NCBI GenBank assembly: GCA_002364325.1
Contig: DEXV01000003.1
Coordinates: 907,229-971,228, forward strand
From: Gillisia sp. UBA3175
Lineage (GTDB): Bacteria; Bacteroidota; Bacteroidia; Flavobacteriales; Flavobacteriaceae
Direction of reading: 5' to 3'
DNA: 64,000 nt
The translations under genes were made by a program, and so were the position numbers. Below, piece after piece: positions 8,955 to 17,020 of the stretch (within the stretch, counting starts at the first letter, position 1; every line of letters starts with the position of its first letter). The notes beneath the pieces are model-generated. The model was not told the DNA's origin and made no database searches. It saw only the letters and a list, made by a program, of their open reading frames with translations.

Positions 8955-9668
8955 TTAAGATTCTTCATTTAATAAGGCAACGGTATGACAAGCAACAATG
9001 GCCGCGGTTTCTGTACGCAGTCTAGTATTTCCCAAACTTACAGGATGCCATCCATTATTCAAAGCCAGTTCAATCTCTTCTGAAGAAAAATCACCTTCAG
9101 GCCCAATAAGTATAACGGTAGGTTCTCCTGTATTTAAACTTTTCTTCAACGATTTTTTATCTTTTCCGTCTTCACAATGTGCAATGAATTTTGTTCCTTC
9201 AGGCGTATCCGTAATAAATTCTGATAGTCTAACAGGCTGATTAAGTTTGGGCAGGCTATAATGTAAAGATTGCTTCATTGCACTTTGCAAGACCCGTTCA
9301 AAACGTTCGGTTTTCACCTTCTTACGTTCGCTATGATGGCAAATTATCGGTGTGATCTCCATTACTCCAATTTCGGTTGCTTTTTCCAAGAACCACTCGT
9401 AGCGGTCGTTCATTTTTGTTGGAGCAACAGCCATATGCAGATAATATTTAGGTCTTTCTTCCTCATGAACGTCAATTACTTTTGCTATGCATTGTTGTGC
9501 GGTGATCAGAGTTAATTCAGAAACAAACAAAAAACCTTTGCCGTTGGTAATATGCAAAAGATCACCCTCCTTTTTGCGCAATACTTTAACTATATGTTTA
9601 CTTTCCTCGCGAGGAAATATGATTTGTTGAGTCGCTTCTGCTATATCTGGATGATAAAATAACTGCAT
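8955..9668 (-). CDS. rsmE: 16S rRNA (uracil(1498)-N(3))-methyltransferase RsmE
   Basis: 237 residues, typical length. A PUA-like N-terminal domain (PREESKHIVKVLRKKEGD) precedes the SPOUT knot domain with AVAPTKMNDRYEWFLEKATEIG, CHHSERK, ILIGPEGDFSSEE and the C-terminal SLGNTRLRTETA. Together these identify RsmE, which methylates N3 of U1498 in 16S rRNA at the decoding region of assembled 30S subunits. It starts 4 bp after tsaD ends and is 3 bp before DUF4159, so it is second in the operon. Confidence 0.95.
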   Translation of the reverse strand: MQLFYHPDIAEATQQIIFPREESKHIVKVLRKKEGDLLHITNGKGFLFVSELTLITAQQCIAKVIDVHEEERPKYYLHMAVAPTKMNDRYEWFLEKATEIGVMEITPIICHHSERKKVKTERFERVLQSAMKQSLHYSLPKLNQPVRLSEFITDTPEGTKFIAHCEDGKDKKSLKKSLNTGEPTVILIGPEGDFSSEEIELALNNGWHPVSLGNTRLRTETAAIVACHTVALLNEES

Positions 9669-9672
9669 CTTC

Positions 9673-10695
9673 TTAAATTTTATAACGTGCTTGAGCGGTT
9701 ACTGAAAGATCTGTAAATTCTTTTGCTAAGTACTTATAATAACCAACAATTCCAATCATCGCTGCATTATCTGTAGTATATTCAAATTTAGGCACATAAG
9801 TTTTCCAACCATATTTACCTTCAGCTTCTTTTAAGGCTTTTCTTATCCCACTATTTGCAGATACTCCACCACCAATAGCTATCTGATTGATCCCTGTTTG
9901 CTTAACCGCTTTTTTCAGTTTATCCATCAATATCTGAATTATGGTATATTGAATAGAGGCACAAATATCGTTTCTATTCTCTTCTATAAAGTTCGGGTTT
10001 TTTTTTACTTGTTTCTGAATAAAATAAAGAACTGCGGTTTTTAATCCACTGAAGCTAAAGTCTAAACCTCCCACTTTTGGTTTGGTAAATGGAAATGCTT
10101 TGGGATTACCTAGTTGTGCATATTTATCTATAAGAGGTCCGCCAGGGTAGGGAAGTCCCATGATTTTTGCACTTTTATCGAATGCTTCCCCAACAGCATC
10201 ATCTATTGTCTGGCCAATAACTTCCATTTCAAAATGACTAATCACTTTAATTATTTGGGTATGTCCACCACTAATGGTCATTGCCAGGAACGGAAATTCA
10301 GGAATATCATAATTTTCTTCCTTTATAAAATGTGCCAAAATATGAGCTTGCATATGATTCACTTCTATTAAAGGAATGTTAAGACCAAGGGAAAGAGATT
10401 TTGCAAAAGAGGTGCCAACTAATAAAGATCCCATTAAGCCTGGACCCTTTGTAAAGGCAATTGCAGATATCTCTTTTTTGTCGATATTTGCCTTGGTGAT
10501 TGCTTGATGTATCACTGGAACTATATTTTGTTGATGTGCTCTAGAAGCGAGTTCGGGAACAACACCACCATATTTTTGATGCACCTCTTGAGTGGCAACA
10601 ATATTAGATAATAAAGTGTCGTTTTTTAGTATAGCGGCGGCAGTATCATCACATGAAGATTCGATAGCCAGAATGTATATATTTTGGGAAGCCAT
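9673..10695 (-). CDS. tsaD: tRNA N6-adenosine threonylcarbamoyltransferase TsaD
   Basis: 340 residues, full length. The ASKHA ATPase fold is clear: N-terminal ESSCDDTAAAI, the metal-binding HMQAH pair (His114 and His118), MTISGGHT, GLDFSFSGLK and the GGGVSANS motif. TsaD transfers the threonylcarbamoyl group from TC-AMP to A37 of ANN-decoding tRNAs, together with TsaB and TsaE, which are not in this window. It is the first gene of the minus-strand operon and is divergent from tamB. A TTTG-N16-TAACTTTG promoter lies about 40 bp upstream of its ATG. Confidence 0.97.
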   Translation of the reverse strand: MASQNIYILAIESSCDDTAAAILKNDTLLSNIVATQEVHQKYGGVVPELASRAHQQNIVPVIHQAITKANIDKKEISAIAFTKGPGLMGSLLVGTSFAKSLSLGLNIPLIEVNHMQAHILAHFIKEENYDIPEFPFLAMTISGGHTQIIKVISHFEMEVIGQTIDDAVGEAFDKSAKIMGLPYPGGPLIDKYAQLGNPKAFPFTKPKVGGLDFSFSGLKTAVLYFIQKQVKKNPNFIEENRNDICASIQYTIIQILMDKLKKAVKQTGINQIAIGGGVSANSGIRKALKEAEGKYGWKTYVPKFEYTTDNAAMIGIVGYYKYLAKEFTDLSVTAQARYKI

Positions 10696-10733
10696 TAAGA
10701 AAAGATAGGCATATAAATTGTTAATATTGTCTA

Positions 10734-10761
10734 CAAAGTTAAAACATAAAAGCGTATCAAA
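10734..10761 (-). promoter_or_regulatory. Bacteroidota-type promoter for the tsaD operon
   Basis: Read on the minus strand, TTTG (10761-10758) and TAACTTTG (10741-10734) are separated by 16 bp. This fits the Bacteroidota -33 TTG / -7 TAnnTTTG pattern at the short end of the spacing range. It lies in the 72 bp gap between the divergent tsaD and tamB starts. Confidence 0.5.
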
Positions 10762-10767
10762 AAATTC

Positions 10768-13700
10768 TTGAAAATACTTATTAGAATAGTGGTCGCACTA
10801 CTATTGTTTTTCGTTTTTTTATTGATTTTATTTTCAATACCCGCCGTCCAAACTTCGGTAGCAAAAAGGATTACAAGTTCCATTCAGGAACGATCCGATG
10901 TGGATGTATCTGTTGGGAGAGTTAGTTTTTCATATTTTGGGAAGGTTAAATTAAATGATGTTCTCGTAAAAGATCATCATGATAGTACTTTACTAAAGAT
11001 AGACGAATTTAGAACCTCCATTTTAGGGGTCTCTAATTTAATAGCAAATAATCCCAATCTGGGGAGTTCCACGGCTGAAGGTTTCACTTTAAAGATGAAA
11101 CGCTACAAAGGAGAAAAGTCAGATAATCTTAGTATTCTACTCGATAAACTAAAGACTGAGACTACAGGAGAACCAAAACAATTTAAACTTTCTGTTAGAG
11201 ATATCTTTATTTCTGAAGGTTATTACAGTTATATAGACGAAAATTTAACCAGTCCAGAGATCGTTATCTTGGATAAACTAGAACTTCAAGCAGAATATTT
11301 AGATGTTTTAGATCAAAATTTTAAAATTAATATAAACTCCTTGCAGGCTGAAGAGGGCCGTGGGTTAGATATTAGAAATTTAAGAACAAATTTTTCGTAC
11401 TCACCTACAAATATGACATTAAATTCCCTTTTTCTAACTACTCCATATTCAAATTTAGAGGGAAGAATTGAAATGAATTACACCTTAGATGATTTTTCAG
11501 ATTTTCTAAATAAGGTCAAGTGGAAAATTAAATTGGTAGATTCTAACATCTCTACAAACGATCTTGTAAATTTTTACGCTCCTTTCGGGAGTAATCAAAA
11601 CCTATTTATATCTACTACACTAGATGGAACTTTAAATTATTTTACTTTAAAGGATTTGGAATTAAGAGGAATGGATAGGAGTAATATCGATGGTTTGGTA
11701 AGTATTAAAGGAGCTTTTTCTGAAGGAATGGAAGACTTTAAACTTATCGGAAATTTTAATGAATTAGCTACTAATTATTACGATCTAATAAATCTATTAC
11801 CAACTATACTTAAACCAAAATTACCTTTAACCCTAAGAGAATTCGGGAATTTAAGATTAACCGGAAAAACGGTTGTTACCAAGAATTCTCTGAATGCAGA
11901 TGTTTTTATAAATACACAACTGGGAAGTGTGAAAGCCGATATTATAATGAATAATATTAGCAGCGGCAACGATGTAAGCTATAAAGGTAATCTGGTTTTT
12001 AATCAGTTTAACATTGGTAGGTTGTTAGATAATAAGGAACTTGGAAAGACAAGTTTAAACCTAAACATCAACGGGAATGGCTTTACTGCCGCTTCGTTAA
12101 ACACTCAGGTGCGTGGTAAGATCTCCCGACTTAATTTTAAAAATTACACTTATTCGGATATTACTATTTTAGGTACTGTGAGAAATTCTGTTTTTAACGG
12201 AAATTTTATCTCAAATGACCCAAATTTCAAATTGGAATTTAACGGCTTGGTAGATATTTCTCAAAATGTGAATGTATACGATTTTCAAGCTTCGGTAGCC
12301 TATGCAGATCTTCATACGTTAAATTTCATCTCAAGAGATAGTACGGCTATTCTAAAAGGAGATATCCTAATTAATATGAAAGGAGATAATCTGGACAACC
12401 TTGCAGGAAAGATCTTATTGCTGAATACTTCTTATCAAAATGAAAATGATCTCTATTACTTTGATGATCTTGAAGTAAATTCAACTTTCGATTCGACTGG
12501 AGTTAGAACATTAGCCGTTAATTCGCCAGATGTTATTAATGGAAAGGTTACAGGTAAATTTAAGATTTCAGAAGTAGGGCCGCTTATTACCAATTCTATA
12601 GGAAGTATCTACACCAATTATCGCCCAAGAATTACCACTACAGATCAATATATGGAATTCGATTTTGACATTTATAATAAAATTGTAGAAGTTTTTTATC
12701 CGGAAATTACTCTTGCACCAAATACCTATGTGAGAGGAAGAGTAGAATCGGATGAATCTGAATTTAAATTAACCTTTAAATCTCCTAAAATTGAAGCATT
12801 TGGGAATATGATGAAGGACATCAATATTCAGGTAGATAATAATAACCCAATCTATAATACCTATGTGGAAGCCGATAGCGTTTCTACTAAATATTATAAT
12901 TTTTCTGAATTCAGTTTAATTAATGTGACCCTTCGCGATACCTTATTTATTCGATCTGAATTTCAAGGAGGCAAGAAAAATAATGATGTCTTCAATTTAA
13001 ATTTTTATCATACGATAAACGAGGATAACAAATCGGTAGTCGGAATTCAGAGGTCCGATGTAAAATTCAAAGAGAATATTTGGTTCTTAAATGAAACCGA
13101 TAACAAGAATAATAAAATTGTATTTGATAATAGTTTTAACACTGTGTTTATAGATTCCTTAGTATTAAGTCATAACCAGGAATTTATCCGACTTAACGGA
13201 ACATTAAGAGATACCACTTATAAAGATTTCAAAATTGCTTTTGAAGATGTAGATATAGGAAAGATCACACCAGATTTGGATAGCCTGGACCTTGCAGGTA
13301 CTTTAAATGGTAAACTTAATTTACTTCAGGAAAAAGGTGCGTATTATCCTAATACATCTTTAATCATTCAAGATCTTAGTGTTAATGAAAATTTACTTGG
13401 GACCCTCAAATTAGATGTAGATGGAAATGGAGATCTTTCTTTCTATAATATAGATGCTACTTTAACCAATAAGGGATTTGAATCTTTAAACGCAAAAGGT
13501 GGAATAAATGTTGGAAATAAACCAACTATAGATCTGGATGTAGATCTCAGAAAGTTCAATATGGCTGCCTTTAGTGCTCTGGGAAGAGATGCAATAGACA
13601 ATATTCGAGGTCTAGCGTCTGGAGAAGCAAAGGTTAGCGGGAATTATAAGAATCCAGATATTACCGGGAAATTAGAGTTAGAAAAAGCAGGATTGCGAAT

Positions 13701-15186
13701 CCCTTATCTTAATGTTGATATAGATTTTAAGGATAATGCGATTGTAAATCTTACCAAACAGCAATTTAATTTTGATAATATCGATATTGTAGATACTAAA
13801 TACAATACCTCTGGGGTGCTGGATGGCATTATTTCTCATAAGAATTTTAAAGAATGGTTTCTTGATCTAAATGTTACAAGCGATAGATTATTAGTTTTAG
13901 ATACTGAAGCTACCGAGGATGCCTTGTATTATGGAACGGCTTTTATTGATGGTTTTGCCAGTATAAAAGGACCAACAGATGAGTTGGTGATAGATGTGAA
14001 TGCATCTACGGCAAAAGGAACTATTTTTAAGATTCCACTTAATGATACCGAATCTATCGGCGATAATTCATATATCCATTTTTTAAGTCCTGAAGAAAAA
14101 GCATCCAGACTTGCAGGAAATCCAATAGTAATACCAGAAGTAAAAGGTTTGGAATTAAATTTTGATTTGGATATTACAAATGATGCAGAAGTAGAAGTAG
14201 TTGTAGATCAAACCAGCGGAAGTACACTGCGCGGGCGTGGAGCCGGTAACTTATTATTAGAGATCAATACCAATGGAAAATTTAACATGTGGGGAGATTT
14301 CGTGGTGTATCAAGGGGTTTATAATTTTAAATACGCAGGACTGGTACAAAAGGTTTTTCAGGTAAGATCTGGTAGTAGTATTAACTGGGATGGAAATCCA
14401 ACACAAGCACAATTAGATGTAAGTGCGGTGTATGAAGTAAATGCCAACCCTGCTGTTCTTTTAGAGAATCCTTCAATTAATAGAAAGATCCCAGTAGAAG
14501 TGGTGATCCTGCTGCAAGGTCAAATAGCTCAACCAGATATAACATTTAATGTTGAATTTCCTAACGCAAGTTCTGTAGTTCGTTCTGAATTGGAATATAG
14601 AATAAGCGACCGTGCCAGTAGAGAATTACAGGCGTTATTTCTTGTTACTCAAGGTTCCTTTTATAGCGAATTTGCTATTGGTCAAAATGCTATAACAGGA
14701 AATCTAGTGGAACGAGCGTCTTCCTTGGTGAATGATATTTTTGCAGATGAAGATGGTAAATTCCAGGTAGGTGTAAATTATGTGCAAGGAGATAGAACTC
14801 CAGATCAGCAAACTGTAGATAGATTTGGACTTACACTATCTACGCAGATCACTAACAGAGTATTAATAAATGGGCAAGTTGGAGTTCCGGTAGGTGGCGT
14901 TACCGAATCTATTATTGTGGGGGATGTAGAGATAGAATTCTTACTTAATGAAGATGGAACGCTAAGAGCTAAGGTTTTCAATAGAGAGAATAACATTCAA
15001 TTTATTGGAGAAGAAATAGGATTTACACAAGGAATAGGACTTTCTTATTCTGTTGATTTTGATACCTTCAAAGAGTTGATAAGAAAGATCTTGAACAAGC
15101 AAATAGTTAAATCTGTTGAAGAAAAAGAACAGGAAGAATCTGCTAAATCTCTGGCTCCAGATTATATAGTTTTCCCAAAGCAATAA
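10768..15186 (+). CDS. tamB: TamB-like translocation/assembly module (AsmA/DUF490 family)
   Basis: 1472 residues with one N-terminal signal-anchor helix (residues ~1-28), then a very long repetitive beta-rich region and a C-terminal DUF490/TamB domain (about residues 1000-1440, including the INTNGKFNMWGDFVVYQG segment). Such proteins span the periplasm as a lipid-conducting groove or assist outer-membrane protein insertion. The start is TTG: a TAA lies in frame 21 bp upstream and no ATG lies between, and the hydrophobic anchor begins immediately. It is divergent from tsaD and followed by pfkA with a 98 bp gap. No TamA/Omp85 partner is adjacent in the window. Confidence 0.9.
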   Translation: MKILIRIVVALLLFFVFLLILFSIPAVQTSVAKRITSSIQERSDVDVSVGRVSFSYFGKVKLNDVLVKDHHDSTLLKIDEFRTSILGVSNLIANNPNLGSSTAEGFTLKMKRYKGEKSDNLSILLDKLKTETTGEPKQFKLSVRDIFISEGYYSYIDENLTSPEIVILDKLELQAEYLDVLDQNFKININSLQAEEGRGLDIRNLRTNFSYSPTNMTLNSLFLTTPYSNLEGRIEMNYTLDDFSDFLNKVKWKIKLVDSNISTNDLVNFYAPFGSNQNLFISTTLDGTLNYFTLKDLELRGMDRSNIDGLVSIKGAFSEGMEDFKLIGNFNELATNYYDLINLLPTILKPKLPLTLREFGNLRLTGKTVVTKNSLNADVFINTQLGSVKADIIMNNISSGNDVSYKGNLVFNQFNIGRLLDNKELGKTSLNLNINGNGFTAASLNTQVRGKISRLNFKNYTYSDITILGTVRNSVFNGNFISNDPNFKLEFNGLVDISQNVNVYDFQASVAYADLHTLNFISRDSTAILKGDILINMKGDNLDNLAGKILLLNTSYQNENDLYYFDDLEVNSTFDSTGVRTLAVNSPDVINGKVTGKFKISEVGPLITNSIGSIYTNYRPRITTTDQYMEFDFDIYNKIVEVFYPEITLAPNTYVRGRVESDESEFKLTFKSPKIEAFGNMMKDINIQVDNNNPIYNTYVEADSVSTKYYNFSEFSLINVTLRDTLFIRSEFQGGKKNNDVFNLNFYHTINEDNKSVVGIQRSDVKFKENIWFLNETDNKNNKIVFDNSFNTVFIDSLVLSHNQEFIRLNGTLRDTTYKDFKIAFEDVDIGKITPDLDSLDLAGTLNGKLNLLQEKGAYYPNTSLIIQDLSVNENLLGTLKLDVDGNGDLSFYNIDATLTNKGFESLNAKGGINVGNKPTIDLDVDLRKFNMAAFSALGRDAIDNIRGLASGEAKVSGNYKNPDITGKLELEKAGLRIPYLNVDIDFKDNAIVNLTKQQFNFDNIDIVDTKYNTSGVLDGIISHKNFKEWFLDLNVTSDRLLVLDTEATEDALYYGTAFIDGFASIKGPTDELVIDVNASTAKGTIFKIPLNDTESIGDNSYIHFLSPEEKASRLAGNPIVIPEVKGLELNFDLDITNDAEVEVVVDQTSGSTLRGRGAGNLLLEINTNGKFNMWGDFVVYQGVYNFKYAGLVQKVFQVRSGSSINWDGNPTQAQLDVSAVYEVNANPAVLLENPSINRKIPVEVVILLQGQIAQPDITFNVEFPNASSVVRSELEYRISDRASRELQALFLVTQGSFYSEFAIGQNAITGNLVERASSLVNDIFADEDGKFQVGVNYVQGDRTPDQQTVDRFGLTLSTQITNRVLINGQVGVPVGGVTESIIVGDVEIEFLLNEDGTLRAKVFNRENNIQFIGEEIGFTQGIGLSYSVDFDTFKELIRKILNKQIVKSVEEKEQEESAKSLAPDYIVFPKQ

Positions 15187-15284
15187 TTTCCCTAGACTTT
15201 TAGAAATTAAATTCTGGTTAAATAAGTGTAAGCTTCATTACATTTAAAAATATACTTTGTAATTTTAAGAATAAAGAGATCTAC

Positions 15285-16271
15285 ATGAGCACTACTATAA
15301 AACGAATTGGGGTTATGACCTCAGGGGGAGATTCCCCGGGAATGAATGCAGCAATTAGGGCTGTAGCAAGAGCTTGCGCTTATTATAATATTCAATGCGT
15401 TGGATTTTATCGTGGATTCCAAGGAATGATTGAAGGTGATTATGTAGAAATGGATGCTCGTAGTGTGCGGAATATTATTTCCCGTGGTGGCACTATTTTA
15501 AAGTCTGCCAGATCTAAAGAATTTTTAACTTCAGAAGGTCGGAAAAAAGCAGCTGTTAATTTAAAGGAGGCTAAGGTGGATGCTATGATCTTGATTGGTG
15601 GAGATGGAACTTTTCGAGGAGGACAAGTGTTTAGCCAAGAACACGGAATACCTGTAGTTGGAGTGCCGGGAACCATAGATAATGATATCTCCGGAACAGA
15701 TTATACCATTGGATACGATACCGCTTTAAATACGGTTGTAGAAGCTATAGATAAAATTAGAGATACTGCAAGTTCCCATAATAGGCTTTTCTTTGTTGAA
15801 GTAATGGGAAGGGATGCTGGATTTATCGCCTTGAATAGTGGGATCGGGGCTGGTGCAGAGGAAATATTGATCCCAGAGGAAGATCTAGGTCTAGAAAGGC
15901 TTTTACATTCGCTAGAACGCAGTAGAAAATCTGGTAAGACTTCAAGTATTGTAGTAGTTTCTGAAGGGGATAAGATTGGAAAAAATGTATTTGAACTTGC
16001 AGAATATGTGTCCAAAAATTTGCCAGATTACGATTCCAAAGTTACAGTTCTAGGACACATTCAGCGAGGTGGCAGTCCTAGTTGTTTTGATAGGGTATTA
16101 GCAAGCAGACTCTGTGTAAAAGCTGTTGAGTTATTGCTGGAAGGGAAAAAGAATATTATGGTAGGATTTGTAAATAATAGTATTCAAGACTGCACTTTAG
16201 AGAACGCATTAAAAACAAAACACAACATTAATAAGGATCTCTTAAAAACATCAGATATTTTATCTACTTAA
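15285..16271 (+). CDS. pfkA: ATP-dependent 6-phosphofructokinase
   Basis: 328 residues, the usual length of bacterial PfkA. The ATP/substrate motifs are intact: GGDSPGMNAAIRA near the N-terminus, GGDGTF at 105-110, PGTIDND with the catalytic Asp at residue 132, and the HIQRGGSPS loop. It phosphorylates fructose 6-phosphate, the committed step of glycolysis, in the cytoplasm. The start at 15285 is the ATG of MSTTIKRIGV. Directly behind it (3 bp) lies a frameshifted methylglyoxal synthase, whose substrate, DHAP, comes from the same pathway. Confidence 0.97.
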   Translation: MSTTIKRIGVMTSGGDSPGMNAAIRAVARACAYYNIQCVGFYRGFQGMIEGDYVEMDARSVRNIISRGGTILKSARSKEFLTSEGRKKAAVNLKEAKVDAMILIGGDGTFRGGQVFSQEHGIPVVGVPGTIDNDISGTDYTIGYDTALNTVVEAIDKIRDTASSHNRLFFVEVMGRDAGFIALNSGIGAGAEEILIPEEDLGLERLLHSLERSRKSGKTSSIVVVSEGDKIGKNVFELAEYVSKNLPDYDSKVTVLGHIQRGGSPSCFDRVLASRLCVKAVELLLEGKKNIMVGFVNNSIQDCTLENALKTKHNINKDLLKTSDILST

Positions 16272-16274
16272 ATC

Positions 16275-16632
16275 ATGATAATAGCTATCATTGCACACAA
16301 TGGGAAGAAACCTGAAAGGGTTCAGTTTTTAAATAAATACAAGGACAGGTTTCATTTAAACCATATTTAATTGCAATAGGCACTACAGGAACCCGTGCAG
16401 AAGAGTGGGATTTAAAGTTGAAAAACTATTATCTGGTCCAATGGGTGTGGATGCTCAAATTGCTACTCCCTTAGCGGATGGAAAAATAAATATAGTAATC
16501 TTCTTTAGAGATCTTTTAGATAAGCATCCACACGAACCTTGTTATTTTATGCTGATGTATAGTTGCGAGGTACATAATTTACCTTTAGCTACAAATCCTG
16601 CAGCAGCGGGCATGTTCATGAAGGCTATTTAG
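16275..16632 (+). pseudogene. mgsA: Methylglyoxal synthase pseudogene (two frameshifts)
   Basis: Three consecutive frames together spell a MgsA. ATG at 16275 gives MIIAIIAHNGKKPERVQFLN..., ending at an in-frame TAA at 16368. A second frame from about 16367 gives LIAIGTTGTRAEE. A third, from about 16405, gives GFKVEKLLSGPMGVDAQIA through VHNLPLATNPAAAG to a stop at 16632. The pieces align in order with no overlap and total ~119 residues, near family length. The catalytic GxDxQ Asp and the PHEP His are retained, but the Asp usually following that His motif is Cys, and the Asp after the N-terminal His is Asn. MgsA would turn dihydroxyacetone phosphate into methylglyoxal; as written no full-length product can form. 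It begins 3 bp after pfkA and overlaps the end of convergent ridA by 8 bp. Two nearby assembly errors are an alternative explanation. Confidence 0.8.
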
Positions 16633-17005
16633 ATGCGATCACACTAATTTCTACATTCACAAATTTAGGTAAGTTTGCAACTTCTACCGTTTCTCTAGCG
16701 GGAGCAGTTTCGGCATTAAAGTAACGGGCATAAACTTCATTGATCTTTGCAAAATTATGCATATCGCTAATAAATATTGAAGATTTTAAAACGTTCTCAA
16801 AGGTCATTCCTGCCTCAGTTAGAATAGCCTTTAAATTTTCCATGACCAATTCTGTTTCTTCTTGAATCGAACTTGTAACTAGTTCTCCAGATTTCGGATC
16901 TATGGCAATTTGTCCAGAAGTATAAAGCATATCGCCTTTTAAAACCGCTTGATTGTAAGGACCTATTGGAGCCGGAGCATTGGAGGTATTTATTATTTTT
17001 TTCAT
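16625..17005 (-). CDS. RidA family enamine/imine deaminase
   Basis: 126 residues, typical RidA (YjgF/YER057c/UK114). It shows NAPAPIGPYNQAV at the N-terminus, YTSGQIAIDP, and the C-terminal RETVEVANLPKFVNVEISVIA with the substrate-binding Arg. RidA trimers hydrolyse reactive 2-aminoacrylate and other imines released by PLP enzymes. It begins 15 bp after lptD ends on the same strand, so the two are probably co-transcribed, and it is convergent with the mgsA pseudogene. Confidence 0.93.
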   Translation of the reverse strand: MKKIINTSNAPAPIGPYNQAVLKGDMLYTSGQIAIDPKSGELVTSSIQEETELVMENLKAILTEAGMTFENVLKSSIFISDMHNFAKINEVYARYFNAETAPARETVEVANLPKFVNVEISVIASK

Positions 17006-17020
17006 GCTAATTAATTTTAA

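Noticed and set aside
16405..16632. Small independent gene starting with GTG
   Set aside because: Its product is the C-terminal part of MgsA; the missing N-terminal parts lie just upstream in two other frames, so it is part of a pseudogene.
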